Of a DNA stretch of 64,000 nt, positions 45,006 through 54,520 are shown one piece after another. The translations under genes and the position numbers were made by a program. Position 1 is the first letter of the stretch. The number at the start of each line of letters is the position of its first letter. The stretch comes from Kribbella sp. NBC_00382 (GTDB lineage: Bacteria > Actinomycetota > Actinomycetes > Propionibacteriales > Kribbellaceae): positions 5,270,001-5,334,000 of the forward strand of contig NZ_CP107954.1 in the NCBI RefSeq assembly GCF_036067295.1. Reading direction: 5' to 3'. Below the pieces are notes generated by a model. The model was not told the DNA's origin, did not search any database, and saw only the letters and a list, made by a program, of their open reading frames with translations.

Positions 45006-46349
45006 TCACCTGGGGCGGGTGGCGTTCCAGAGGTATTTCTCGTAGCCGGAGGGGCCGACGTCGCCGGTCAGGTTCTTGTCGTCGGAGTCGAACGCTATGT
45101 GTTGTCCGTCGTCGGAGATTGCGGGGGCGAAGCTGCCGAGGAGGCCGCCGCCCCAAGGGTCGGTTTGGTTCTGGCGGTGCGTGACCCAGACGAGGGAGCC
45201 GGTCTTGCGGTCGAGCCGGTACACGTCGCCGAGGCTGCCCTGATCCGCGCTGGAGGTACGGCCCTGCGTCGAGAACGTCACGTACCTGCCGTCGGCCGAG
45301 ATGGTGCCACTGGCACCGTTGAACGCGGTTGAGGGGTTGCCCTGGTAGTCGGCCGAGATCAGTTGCGCTCGGTTGGTGCGGAGGTCGCGGAGCCAGACGT
45401 TCGCAACCACGTCGGTGCCCATCATGCTGTAGACCGAGAACACCGCGAACCGGCCGTCACTGGAGACGTCGGCGGTGCCGTACTCGATGATGGGGGACCG
45501 CGGATCGCCCGGTACGCCGTCCGAGACCGAGCGCGTCGTGCCCTTGTCGCGGTCACGGACCTGGATGGCCGTGGGGTCGCCGCCGATGGCGGTGAAGGCC
45601 ACTATGCGTCCGTTCCCGGAGATGGCGGGCTCGAGGGACGGCAGGTCTGACTGGAGTCCCGCGGCGGTCAGTGACACCCGTTCGGTGCGGCCGGCCCGGA
45701 AATTGCGGACGAAGATGTCTTGGGTGGCGTTGGTGTCGCCGGGCACGACGTTCGTCGAACTGGACTGGAAGGCGACATGGTTCCCGTCGGCGGAGATATC
45801 GGGGAAGACCGCGCCTTGGTCCGCTGGACCGTCCAGGCCCACCGAGACCAGCGCCGTACGACCGGTCCGCAGATCGCGCCGGAAGACGTCGGGGCTGTCG
45901 TTGCTGTCACCTGGGACCAGGTTCGAGGCGAACGAGTCGAAGGCGACGTACCGTCCGTCGGCCGAGATCGAGGCCTCTCGGCTGTCGCCGTTGCCCTGCA
46001 CTCCATCCGGGCCGACCGAAGCCAGCGTCGTACGGCCGGTCACCATGTCGCGGACGAAGATGTCCTGCTGGCCGTTGATGTCGTTCGCGATGAGATCGCT
46101 CGCGGACGAGGCGAAGACGACGTAGCGCCCGTGTTCCGACGTCCCGGAGGCGTTGCCGTTCGCTCCGGAGGCACCGTCTCCACCGGTCCCGCTCAGTCCG
46201 ACCGAGACCAGACTGATCGTGCCTGGCTGCCGATCACCACTGGCTGTCGCCGTACCACCGACCGCTCCCGCCGATGCCGCGGCGACGACGATCACGGCAA
46301 GCGCGGTTCGGATCGGCTTGTGGACGTGGGTGCTGGGAATCAGCTTCAT
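45006..46349 (-). CDS. Secreted TolB-like beta-propeller protein
   Basis: 447 residues from ATG 46349 (AGGGAG 5 nt before). A signal peptide (LAVIVVAAASAGAVGGTATASG) is followed by at least five PD40/TolB repeats such as GRYVVFASSASDLIANDINGQ (in parts), ASISADGRYVAFDSFASNLV, DISADGNHVAFQSS, TISADGRYVTFST and AISDDGQHIAFDSDDKNL. The repeated ISADGRYVAF blades identify the propeller. Exported proteins of this type bind ligands or proteins; no enzymatic motif is present. Confidence 0.88.
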   Translation of the reverse strand: MKLIPSTHVHKPIRTALAVIVVAAASAGAVGGTATASGDRQPGTISLVSVGLSGTGGDGASGANGNASGTSEHGRYVVFASSASDLIANDINGQQDIFVRDMVTGRTTLASVGPDGVQGNGDSREASISADGRYVAFDSFASNLVPGDSNDSPDVFRRDLRTGRTALVSVGLDGPADQGAVFPDISADGNHVAFQSSSTNVVPGDTNATQDIFVRNFRAGRTERVSLTAAGLQSDLPSLEPAISGNGRIVAFTAIGGDPTAIQVRDRDKGTTRSVSDGVPGDPRSPIIEYGTADVSSDGRFAVFSVYSMMGTDVVANVWLRDLRTNRAQLISADYQGNPSTAFNGASGTISADGRYVTFSTQGRTSSADQGSLGDVYRLDRKTGSLVWVTHRQNQTDPWGGGLLGSFAPAISDDGQHIAFDSDDKNLTGDVGPSGYEKYLWNATRPR

Positions 46350-46542
46350 GGTGTCTCCCTTGGACACCAGTTAGATGCACCCCGAGGGCAGGAAGTTATC
46401 TGACGAGCGCGACGGAGAGACACCGTGAGGTGCCCGTCATGCACTCGTTGCTCTTGCTACGACCGCTCTCCACACCCAGCACCGTAAGAAGAGCCGCCGA
46501 CAGGTTCGGCAACAATCGAGCTCCGGCTCGCATCGTGCAGGT

Positions 46543-47511
46543 ATGAAACCCAACCAGAACACAGCAATCCTCAAGCGCACCACGACCGTGATCGGCGGCC
46601 TCGCAATCCTGAGTACAGCTCTGGCCACAGGACCGCCGGCGCACGCATCCTCAACGGGATCGACACCGCAGGCGACGGTCCAGGCTACGGTCTGCGGCAT
46701 CAAGATCGGAGAAGTGACAGCCGCCGGCGGTCTGGTGGCAACGAACTACGCCGCGACCAGACCGCCGACCCAGACGGCGTACCAGTGGGGCCCGAGCAGC
46801 CTCTACCCGGCAGGCAAGGCGCGCCTCGCGAGCTTCATCGACTTCCGGGATGCCAACGAACGCCAGGTCCTCGGCTACGTCATCCTCGGCGACGCTATGT
46901 ACTTCAGCAGCTACTTCGCGAGCGCGTCCGGCGATCTCGATCCCGAGGCCGGGCCGCCGACTCTTACGCGGGTCGGCGGTGGCTGGGCGAACTACACCGC
47001 CTTCGACGTGTCCCGCTGGGCGAACTCGACCTCACACCGCACGTCCGCCTACGCGGTGCGCGACGACGGCGTACTGTCCCGTTGGACCATCGACGACCAC
47101 GGCGCCTGGCGCAATCGCTGGTCGTACTCCGGTCTCAAGGGCGTGAAGTCGATCGCGGTGATCAGCAAGACGGCGACGTACGACACCCTGCTGGCAAACA
47201 CCGTGACGGGCGTCCTCAAGACCATCCACATCCCGGTCAGCACTTCGCCCAAGCCAGTGATCAAGGTCGTGCGAAGCGGCACCTGGCAAGGGTTCGAGTC
47301 GCTCATCGTCACCAAGTGCGGCACCAGCGGGACGCTGCTGCTCGGCATCGACAAGGACCTGCAGAAGGGCTACCTGTACGCCGTCGGCCACGCCACCGGC
47401 ACCTCCACGGTGATCCAGAGCATCGGCCTGGTCCCGGCCATCAGGTTCTACGCCCCGGTGTACTTCCGCTGGGGTGTGCCGGCGATGGACGACCCGATGA
47501 ACGGCGAATGA
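46543..47511 (+). CDS. Secreted protein of unknown function
   Basis: 322 residues with a signal peptide (TTVIGGLAILSTALATGPPAHAS ending in AHA-S, in parts) and a beta-rich mature part (AYAVRDDGVLSRWTIDD, GVKSIAVISKTATYDTLLANT, LIVTKCGTSGTLLLGIDK, in parts). The repetitive strand pattern suggests a tachylectin- or propeller-like fold. Divergent from the TolB-like gene, perhaps sharing control. Confidence 0.78.
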   Translation: MKPNQNTAILKRTTTVIGGLAILSTALATGPPAHASSTGSTPQATVQATVCGIKIGEVTAAGGLVATNYAATRPPTQTAYQWGPSSLYPAGKARLASFIDFRDANERQVLGYVILGDAMYFSSYFASASGDLDPEAGPPTLTRVGGGWANYTAFDVSRWANSTSHRTSAYAVRDDGVLSRWTIDDHGAWRNRWSYSGLKGVKSIAVISKTATYDTLLANTVTGVLKTIHIPVSTSPKPVIKVVRSGTWQGFESLIVTKCGTSGTLLLGIDKDLQKGYLYAVGHATGTSTVIQSIGLVPAIRFYAPVYFRWGVPAMDDPMNGE

Positions 47512-47586
47512 TCACCACCGTGGCCGTACTGCCGGACGGCTACACCGTACGTCCACGACACGAGTGGGCCGGAGGCTCTTAAGAAC

Positions 47587-47611
47587 CTGTCGGCCGAGCT
47601 CGCGCCGACAG
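47587..47611 (+). terminator. Hairpin after secreted-protein gene
   Basis: CTGTCGGC (47587-47594) pairs with GCCGACAG (47604-47611) around 9 nt, 76 nt after the stop codon at 47511. Confidence 0.55.
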
Positions 47612-47686
47612 TTGCTGCCGCGATCCGCTCAAACCCGCGCTACGACGCTCTTCGAGTCCACGCTTTACGACCGGAGATGCCACCGG

Positions 47687-48275
47687 TTAGTGGCAGGTGA
47701 AGAAGAACCTGTCCACGTTCGCTGAGATCTCGTCCGCCTGTGGCACGCCGTCGCCGTTCAGATCGCGATAAGTGATGTGGCTACCCCCATGCAAAACCAC
47801 CTGGGCTACAGGCGTGCCATCCGAGGCGTAGATCGTGCGGGGTTCTCGGCCCCCCTGCGTATTCACCGTCAACGGTCCGTTGGCGGTGAAGGAGAAGTGG
47901 GAGGTGCTGGTTCCGTAGGAGTACATGCCGTTGGGAAAGTCCACCCGGTAGGCAAACACATCGGTGCCGCTGATGTGGACGATGCCGCTGGATGTCACAA
48001 CGGACTGGCCTGTGACGGTCTCGGTGGCAACGTTGGTGCCGACCAGATCCGGCAAGGAAGCACTCGGCCAGCGGACCCTCGAATGTCTCGGTTGACGTGG
48101 CAGTGAACCGGGTGACCTCCGCCGAGTTGTCCATGGCGTAGGCAGATGTGGCACCCACTAGGGACGATCCGCCCACACAACTCGCGGCCACCAGCGCGAA
48201 CGCACTGCCCGCAGTCAGCACGCCTGGTGCTCGCTCAGCAAGATTTCCCAGTAAGAACAAGCGTCTGGCTCCCAT
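47687..48275 (-). pseudogene. Frameshifted secreted protein
   Basis: From ATG 48275 (GAGGGG upstream) the frame gives a signal peptide and VTRFTATSTETFEGPLAECFL. At ~48055 one extra base in CTT shifts it. Removing the base continues PDLVGTNVATETVTGQSVV, SHFSFTANGPLTVNTQGGRE and an EF-hand-like DLNGDGVPQADE near the end. The joined product would be a ~195-residue exported beta-sandwich protein of unknown function. It may be a true pseudogene or a read error. Confidence 0.72.
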
Positions 48276-48445
48276 GAGCCCCTCAATTAGCCGCACTGTA
48301 CGCCCGAACAGGCAATCGTCCTAGGGGGCTGATCCGCTGCTCACGTCACGCAGCCCGCTGTACTGCGAAGCCGAGGGCCACCGGGATGAGTTTCAAACCG
48401 GCGGCTACTCGGACCGCCAAGGCGAGGGCTAACGAGCATAGGATC

Positions 48446-48733
48446 ATGACAGTGACCGATGAAGAGGCTCGCGAGCTCGCATTTGCCTTCCTCGCAGACG
48501 GCAGTGACCACGTCCGCACCGGTGAGTGGGTGATCGTGGGTGCGGAAGAGCACGAGATCGCGTGGTCCGTGAGCTACCAGTCCCGCGCCTTCATCGAGTC
48601 GGGCGACATATCCCGTGCGTTGGCGGGCAACGGACCTGTCGTCGTGCCCAAGTCCGGTGCGGATCCATGGCTAGCGTGGTCGGGTCGCCCAGTGGAAGAA
48701 CAGATAGCTGAGGGGCGGCCGACCCACGGCTGA
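48446..48733 (+). CDS. YrhB/Imm35-like small protein
   Basis: 95 residues: VTDEEARELAFAFLADGSDH, then WVIVGAEEHEIAWSVSYQSRAFIESGD and GNGPVVVPKSGADPWLAWSGRPVEEQI (in parts). This is the pattern of the YrhB/Imm35 group, often immunity proteins for polymorphic toxins or stand-alone copies. No toxin is adjacent. Confidence 0.75.
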   Translation: MTVTDEEARELAFAFLADGSDHVRTGEWVIVGAEEHEIAWSVSYQSRAFIESGDISRALAGNGPVVVPKSGADPWLAWSGRPVEEQIAEGRPTHG

Positions 48734-48962
48734 AACGTACTGATCTGACGCGAGGTCAGGCTAAGACCCTATGGGCTGGGCACGGTCGGTGACTGGCCAC
48801 AGCTCACCCCCGTACGACGGAGTTCCTGGCGCCGGGCCCTCGCGCGCGATCCGCGGTACGAAGATCGGGCGTCGGACCGACGGGCCACCAGTGCGAGGAG
48901 CACGGGGAAACCGTTGCCACACAACAATCCTGAGGGCCGTGGTCGTTGCCCGACCGAGGAGG

Positions 48963-49850
48963 TCAGTTGTTGAAGGTGGCGAGCCGCTGGTGGTGGGTGT
49001 CTCTGCGGCGTTGGGCTATGGCCGCGGTGTGGGTGGCTCGGTTCAGTGTGCGTTCGAGTTTTGTTGCGTCGCGCTGGGTGGACTGGAGTTGTCGTCTGGC
49101 GTGTTCTAGTTCGTCGGTCAGGCGGTCGATCGTGGTTTGGAGGTCTGCGGCGTGGTGCTGGGTCGCGTCGAGAGCTGATTCGGCTTCGGTGCGCGCCTGT
49201 TCGGCTTCGCGGTAGTCGGTCTCGAGCTTTTCCGTGCGGGCTTGTAGTTCTGCCCGGTGCCGCTGCAGCGTCTGGCCAGTTCTGGAGGGGGCCGGCTTCG
49301 CGGCTACTTTGGTCGCCTTCTTGGCGGGTGTGCTGCGTACGGCGCGGGGCTTTATTGGGGGGAGCTTGGCGGGGTGGCCGGTTTCGTCTATGACGCCGAA
49401 GCCGATGTGTCGTAGGGCGCTCGTCAGTTGGCCGCTGCGGAGGAGTAGGGCGGCGCCGGGGTCGATGAGTGCTGCGTCGAGGGTTTCGGTGAGGCGGTCG
49501 GTGACTGATGGGGTCACGGTTCTGCCGAGTTGCTTGGCCTGCTTCTTGGCAGAGGTGACTAGTTGCTTGATTAGGGCATGTCGCTTCGGGGTCAGGGCGC
49601 GAAGCTGGGCGCCGTCTGCGGAGAGGTGGGCTGCTCGCAGAGCCTCGCCGAGTTCGGTGAGGTCGTTGACGCCGTTGGGGTCGGTACGGACGAGCAGGTT
49701 GGCCAGCCATGCCGCGAGTGTCGGTTTCCGCAGAGCCCTGATCGCGGCGGCGGTTGCGCCGTCGGCGTTCTTGGCCAGTTGATTGCGGGCAGCGGTGAAC
49801 TCGTTTGGTGTCAGGCCGTACAGCTCTATGGCCGCCGTGTCGAGATCCAC
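48963..49850 (-). CDS. Coiled-coil actinobacterial protein, unknown function
   Basis: 295 residues (GTG 49850). The helical N-terminal domain (AAIELYGLTPNEFTAARNQLAK, RKPTLAAWLANLLVRTDP, in parts) matches a conserved actinobacterial family without known role. A basic Ala/Lys linker (PAKKATKVAAKPAPSRTG) leads to a coiled coil (ADLQTTIDRLTDELEHARRQL, in parts). The gene is single and downstream of nothing obvious. Confidence 0.75.
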   Translation of the reverse strand: MDLDTAAIELYGLTPNEFTAARNQLAKNADGATAAAIRALRKPTLAAWLANLLVRTDPNGVNDLTELGEALRAAHLSADGAQLRALTPKRHALIKQLVTSAKKQAKQLGRTVTPSVTDRLTETLDAALIDPGAALLLRSGQLTSALRHIGFGVIDETGHPAKLPPIKPRAVRSTPAKKATKVAAKPAPSRTGQTLQRHRAELQARTEKLETDYREAEQARTEAESALDATQHHAADLQTTIDRLTDELEHARRQLQSTQRDATKLERTLNRATHTAAIAQRRRDTHHQRLATFNN

Positions 49851-49904
49851 CTCTCCACAGTGCCCCGGCTAACCACTGATAGTCCAGGCGTGAGAGCACG
49901 CGAA

Positions 49905-51143
49905 TTACGTTTTAATCGAACAAAGATTCGATCTTGCAATGAGGAGGCCGGCCATGGAGACTGCGGCGCCTGCGGTGATCAGTAGGGCCATGGGGACGGC
50001 GGTGGTGGAGCCGCCGAGGCCGGCGATGGGGGCGATTGTTCCGGCGGCGACCCATTGGACGAAGCCTTGGACGGCGGATCCGGTGCCGGGGTGTTCGGGG
50101 ACGGCGGCTGATGCGAGTGCGCCGCCGTTGGGAATCATGAGGCCTTGCGCGGTCATGAGGACGAAGAAGCAGGCCATGGTCAGAATCAGTGGTGTCCCGA
50201 ACCACATTGCGCCGGCCAGCATGGCGATGCCCGCGGCGAGGGCGGCGATCTGCCCGGTCAGGATGATCTTGCGGGTGGAGACTCGCCCGGCAAGCCGGGC
50301 GGCGATGAGGGCGGCCACGGTCATGCCGGCGGCGTTGGCGGCGAAGTCGATCGAGTAGGCGATCGGGGAGAGCCCGTTCATGGCCTGCAGGACGAACGCC
50401 GAGGTGGCGACGTAGGCGAACAGCGCTCCCATCGCGGCACCGGCGACTATCAGGTACCCGACGTATTCGCGGTTGCCGAGGACGATCCGCCCGGCGGTGA
50501 GGAAGGTTCTCAGGCCGCCTGCGTGGCGGCGTTCGCGGGGGAGCGATTCGGGCACGGCGATCAAGACCGCCACGATCATGGCCAGTCCGAGGGCAGCAAC
50601 CACCCAGAACGAGACCCGCCAGTCAGACAGTTGCAGGATGGCGGCGCCGACGAGAGGACCGACGATGGGGGCGAGACCGCCGACTCCGGCGATGATGTTG
50701 AGCACCCGTACGAGCTGGGCGCCGGTGGCGAGGTCGACGATGACCGCCCGGCCAATCACCATCGCCCATCCACCGGCGAAGCCCTGGACGAACCGGGCAG
50801 CCGTCATCACCGCGATGGTGGGCGTGAGGGCGCACGCGATCGAGGCTGCGGCCATGACGGCCAGCGCCAGGATCAGCGGCGTACGACGGCCGCGCTGGTC
50901 CGAGACGGGGCCGCCGACGAGTTGCCCGAGCGCCATACCGACGAAGAATGTGGTCAGTGTGAGCTGGACCTGCGTCGCTGTACTGGACAGGTCGCCGGCG
51001 ACCTGTGGGAAGGCCGGGACGTACATGTCTGTAGCCAATGGAGCGATCGCGGTGAGGAACACGACCGTCGCCACCAGGCCCGCTGTGAGGCGGGCCTGAC
51101 GACGGTCCGTGAGCCCGGTCAGTGCCGCCGTGGTGCTGCGCAC
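49905..51143 (-). CDS. Bcr/CflA-family multidrug MFS transporter
   Basis: 412 residues, 12 membrane helices. The family signature DMYVPAFPQVAGDL lies after TM1, with GPVSDQRGRRTP between TM2 and TM3. It exports drugs such as bicyclomycin or chloramphenicol in exchange for protons. GTG 51143 has GAGG close upstream, 31 bp after the dehydrogenase stop, so the two form an operon. Confidence 0.9.
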   Translation of the reverse strand: MRSTTAALTGLTDRRQARLTAGLVATVVFLTAIAPLATDMYVPAFPQVAGDLSSTATQVQLTLTTFFVGMALGQLVGGPVSDQRGRRTPLILALAVMAAASIACALTPTIAVMTAARFVQGFAGGWAMVIGRAVIVDLATGAQLVRVLNIIAGVGGLAPIVGPLVGAAILQLSDWRVSFWVVAALGLAMIVAVLIAVPESLPRERRHAGGLRTFLTAGRIVLGNREYVGYLIVAGAAMGALFAYVATSAFVLQAMNGLSPIAYSIDFAANAAGMTVAALIAARLAGRVSTRKIILTGQIAALAAGIAMLAGAMWFGTPLILTMACFFVLMTAQGLMIPNGGALASAAVPEHPGTGSAVQGFVQWVAAGTIAPIAGLGGSTTAVPMALLITAGAAVSMAGLLIARSNLCSIKT

Positions 51144-51173
51144 GATTCCTCGGTCCTCTCGTGACAGGTGCAA

Positions 51174-52193
51174 TCAGACGGTCAGCAGCACCTTTGTAGC
51201 GGTGCGCTGATCCATGGCTCGGTAGCCCTCGGCGGCCCGCTCCAGCGGCAGGGTGAGGTCGAAAACCCTGCCAGGGTTGACTTTGCGGTCCCAGATGAGC
51301 TGGACGAGTTCTGGCAGGAACCGGCGGACCGGAGCCGGCCCGCCGTGGAGATGGACGCCGGCCATGAACAGTTCGTCACCAGGGATCGCGACATCGTGAG
51401 AGACGCCGACGAATCCGACGTGGCCGCCAGGCCTGGTGGAGTGGATGGCCTGCATCATGGCTTCCTGCGTGCCGACGGCCTCGATCACCGAGTGGGCTCC
51501 GAGCCCGCCGGTCAGTTCCTTGACCCGGGCCACGCCGTCATCGCCGCGTTCTTCGACGATGTCGGTGGCGCCGAACTCCTTGGCCAGGGCTTGGCGGTCG
51601 GCATGGCGGCTGAAGGCGATGATCCGCTCCGCGCCGAGTTGCTGTGCGGCGAGGATGCCCAGGAGCCCGACGGCGCCGTCTCCGACGACCGCGACCGTCT
51701 TGCCCGGGCCGGCCTGGGCCGCGACGGCGGCGAACCAGCCGGTACCGAGTACGTCGGAAGCCGCCATCAGCGACGGGATCAGGTCGGGGTCGGGCATTGC
51801 CGGGGTGGCCACGAGGGTGCCGTCGGCAAGCGGGATCCGCGCCCGCTCGGACTGGGTACCGATGGTTCCCATCAGGACGCGGTGCACGCAGTAGGCCTGG
51901 TATCCGGCCTGGCAGATCTCGCAGGTGTTGTCCGAGGCCCAGAACGAGCCGACGACGAAGTCACCGACCTTGACGCTGCGCACCTGATCGCCGATCTCCT
52001 CGACGACGCCGACGTACTCGTGGCCCATCACCTGGTGGTCGACCGGCTCGGCGCCCCGGTAGGGCCAGAGGTCGCTGCCGCAGATACAGGTCGCGGAAAG
52101 GCGGATGATCGCGTCGGTCGGTTCCTGAATGGTCGGGTCGGCGAGGTCCTCGACACGGACATCGCCGGGGGCGTGCATGACAACTCCACGCAT
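51174..52193 (-). CDS. Zinc-dependent alcohol dehydrogenase (MDR family)
   Basis: 339 residues from ATG 52193 (AAGGAG 7 nt upstream). Catalytic-zinc motif CICGSDLWPYRG, GHEYVGVVEEIG, structural-zinc region NTCEICQAGYQAYC, and Rossmann motif VAVVGDGAVGLLGILAA. Oxidises alcohols or reduces aldehydes with NAD(P). First gene of an operon with the Bcr/CflA pump and divergent from an XRE regulator that probably controls it. Confidence 0.92.
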   Translation of the reverse strand: MRGVVMHAPGDVRVEDLADPTIQEPTDAIIRLSATCICGSDLWPYRGAEPVDHQVMGHEYVGVVEEIGDQVRSVKVGDFVVGSFWASDNTCEICQAGYQAYCVHRVLMGTIGTQSERARIPLADGTLVATPAMPDPDLIPSLMAASDVLGTGWFAAVAAQAGPGKTVAVVGDGAVGLLGILAAQQLGAERIIAFSRHADRQALAKEFGATDIVEERGDDGVARVKELTGGLGAHSVIEAVGTQEAMMQAIHSTRPGGHVGFVGVSHDVAIPGDELFMAGVHLHGGPAPVRRFLPELVQLIWDRKVNPGRVFDLTLPLERAAEGYRAMDQRTATKVLLTV

Positions 52194-52326
52194 GAAAGGT
52201 CTCCTTGAACAGGTCAGATACTCGAACGGGACTGGTTGACGGCGGTCGCCGCGCGGGTCCGTCCGAGGAAGGTCATGTCTCCAGCACATCCGGTACGCCG
52301 TGCGCGGGGAAGTCACTGCTGATGGG

Positions 52327-52341
52327 TGTACTGCCAGTACA
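52327..52341. promoter_or_regulatory. Palindromic operator candidate
   Basis: TGTACTG-C-CAGTACA, a perfect 7-bp inverted repeat with one central base, lies in the divergent gap between the dehydrogenase and the XRE regulator, 37 bp before the regulator's GTG. Confidence 0.62.
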
Positions 52342-52377
52342 TCCCTCCTGCGCGCTGAGCGTCGTACTGTCGATCTT

Positions 52378-53265
52378 GTGGACAATCGAGTCGAAGTGCG
52401 CGAGTTCCTCACCACCAGGCGCGCCAAGATCAGCCCCGACCAGGCCGGCCTGCCCGCCATCGGGCCACGGCGTGTCCCAGGCCTGAGGCGCAGCGAAGTC
52501 GCCTCGCTGGCCGGAATGAGCGTCGAGTACTACGCGAAGCTCGAGCGCGGCACCTTGGCCGGTGTCTCCTCCGGCGTCCTCGAGGCCCTGGCCCGGGCGC
52601 TGCAGCTCGACGACGCCGAACGCGCTCACTTGCTCCGCCTTGCGCACGAGGCCGACGGCAGCAACGCTGTCCTGCGCCGCCCGCGACGTCCGAAGCCGGT
52701 ACCGGTTCGGGCCAGCCTGCAGTGGACGCTCGACGCCATCACCACCTCGCCCGCGATCATCGGCAACGACCGCCTCGACCTGCTCGCTGCCAACCAGCTA
52801 GGGCGCGCCATGTACTGCGACGCCTACACAGACCCGGCCAAGCCGCCGAACTTCGCCCGGTTCACCTTCCTGGACAGCGCAGCACACCGGTTCTACCCCG
52901 ACTGGGAACTCGCCGCCGACATGACCGTGGCCAACCTGCGCACAGCCGCCGGCAAAGACCCCCACGACAAAGCCCTCCACGACCTCGTCGGCGAGCTGTC
53001 CACCCGCAACGACGACTTCCGGCGCCGCTGGGGCGCCCACAACGTCCGCACCCACGGCGCCGGTGTCAAACACTTCCACCACCACACCGTCGGCGATCTC
53101 ACCCTGGCCTACGAAAGCATGGACCTACGCGCCGACCCCGGCCTCACCATGACCATCTACGCCGCCGAACCCGGCTCCGCCACCGAAGACGCCCTCAAAC
53201 TCCTCGCCAGCTGGGCCGCCACCGCACCCGAGCAAACCCCCGCCCAAGAACAACAGCCCTCCTAG
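52378..53265 (+). CDS. XRE regulator with MmyB-like ligand-binding domain
   Basis: 295 residues. The HTH is REFLTTRRAKISP, then RRVPGLRRSEVASLAGMSVEYYAKLERG (in parts), the form with the PGLRREEVA signature. The MmyB-like C-terminal domain follows (AITTSPAIIGNDRLDLLAANQLGRAMY, in parts). GTG 52378 is chosen because the HTH begins directly after it. Divergent from the dehydrogenase-efflux operon and its likely regulator. Confidence 0.9.
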   Translation: MDNRVEVREFLTTRRAKISPDQAGLPAIGPRRVPGLRRSEVASLAGMSVEYYAKLERGTLAGVSSGVLEALARALQLDDAERAHLLRLAHEADGSNAVLRRPRRPKPVPVRASLQWTLDAITTSPAIIGNDRLDLLAANQLGRAMYCDAYTDPAKPPNFARFTFLDSAAHRFYPDWELAADMTVANLRTAAGKDPHDKALHDLVGELSTRNDDFRRRWGAHNVRTHGAGVKHFHHHTVGDLTLAYESMDLRADPGLTMTIYAAEPGSATEDALKLLASWAATAPEQTPAQEQQPS

Positions 53266-53446
53266 CCGGGCTACCGGACGCCGTCTGGTGTGGGTGGGGG
53301 TTGTCTCTTGACGGGGCTGGGGTGCGGGTGGAGGGTGGCGAGGTCGGTACAAGATGGTTCCCGGGTTGGCGCAGTGGGCTGTCAGATCAGGCCACCGCAG
53401 TGCGGCGACCGTTGTAGGTACTGAAGTTTTCCCAGGGGAGTACCCC

Positions 53447-54463
53447 ATGTTTGCCGTGCGTCGGGTTGTTCTGTTCATTGCTGCCTTCGGTCTGGTGAGT
53501 GGGGTGATCGCGCCGACCGCGAGCGCGCATCACGGGCTAGGGCCGGTGGTGACTCGGCTTGCCAGCTTCGGTACTGGTGGGCTCGTGACGGGGAGCACGA
53601 TCGGGCCCGATGGGGCGTTGTATGTCACGGACGGGAACGCCGGCAGCGTGTTGCGGATCGATCGTCGGAGCGGGCGGGTGAGCACCTATGCCACGGGGTT
53701 GCCGAAGACGGTATTGCCCGGTGCCATTGGTGGACCGGTTGACATCGCATTTGTTGGCCGTACCGCCTATGTGCTGGTCACCTTGGTCAGCGGTGTCGTC
53801 GCCGGTACGCCGTTCGGGGACAGCAACGACAAGAACGGCATCTACCGGCTCAAGCGGGGTGGCGGTTACACCGTTGTGGCCGACATCGGCAGTTGGTCGG
53901 TGGACAACCCGCCGGTACCGGCGATCTTCATCGACACCGGCGTGCAGTACGCGATGGAGCCGTACCGTGGTGGGTTCCTGGTCACCGACGGGCATCACAA
54001 CCGGGTGTTGCAGGTCCGGCAGAACGGCTCGATCAACGAGGTCGCGACATTCGGGAACGAAGTGCCGACCGGGCTTGAAGTTGCCAAGGGCAAGGTCTTC
54101 ATGACTCTGGCCGGCCCGAACCCGCACGCACCGGAAGACGGAAAGGTCCTCGCGCTCCGTCGCGGCTCGGGCCCGGTCGAGGTCGGCAGCGGAGCAAGCA
54201 TGCTGATTGACGTCGAGCGTGGACCGGGCGGCAGGTTGTACGCCCTGTCGCAGGGGCAATGGAACGGTGTAGGCGAGGGCACCCCCGCCTTGCCCGACAC
54301 CGGCCGGCTGGTTGTCGTCAAGCACAACGGAAGCCTGGCGCCCGTCGTCGACGTCCACGGCCATCAACTGATCCTCGACCGCCCGACCTCGATGGAGTTC
54401 GTCGGCCACACCGCGTACTTCGTGTCGGTGGTCGGCGTCGTCTACAAGATCGACAATCTCTGA
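53447..54463 (+). CDS. ScyD/ScyE-family secreted protein
   Basis: 338 residues from ATG 53447 (AGGGGAG 5 nt before). A signal peptide (VVLFIAAFGLVSGVIAPTASAH, ending ASA-H, in parts) is followed by a propeller with GPDGALYVTDGNAGSVLRID, GPVDIAFVGRTAYVL and FIDTGVQYAMEPYRGGFLVTDGHHNRVL (in parts), the NHL-like ScyD/ScyE pattern. Extracellular, ligand unknown. The earlier start at 53354 would place residues before the signal peptide. Confidence 0.85.
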   Translation: MFAVRRVVLFIAAFGLVSGVIAPTASAHHGLGPVVTRLASFGTGGLVTGSTIGPDGALYVTDGNAGSVLRIDRRSGRVSTYATGLPKTVLPGAIGGPVDIAFVGRTAYVLVTLVSGVVAGTPFGDSNDKNGIYRLKRGGGYTVVADIGSWSVDNPPVPAIFIDTGVQYAMEPYRGGFLVTDGHHNRVLQVRQNGSINEVATFGNEVPTGLEVAKGKVFMTLAGPNPHAPEDGKVLALRRGSGPVEVGSGASMLIDVERGPGGRLYALSQGQWNGVGEGTPALPDTGRLVVVKHNGSLAPVVDVHGHQLILDRPTSMEFVGHTAYFVSVVGVVYKIDNL

Positions 54464-54520
54464 CCGGTACGAGACCCCTGGCGATCCCCCAAGAGCGGTC
54501 ATTGTGGCTACGGTGGGCGT

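Noticed and set aside
48769..49899. 376-codon minus-strand frame
   Set aside because: Runs out of frame through the coiled-coil gene and is Arg/Pro/Thr-rich throughout.
50145..52208. Long plus-strand frames opposite the efflux and dehydrogenase genes
   Set aside because: Compositionally antisense (Gly/Asp/His-rich); the minus-strand products have clear family motifs.
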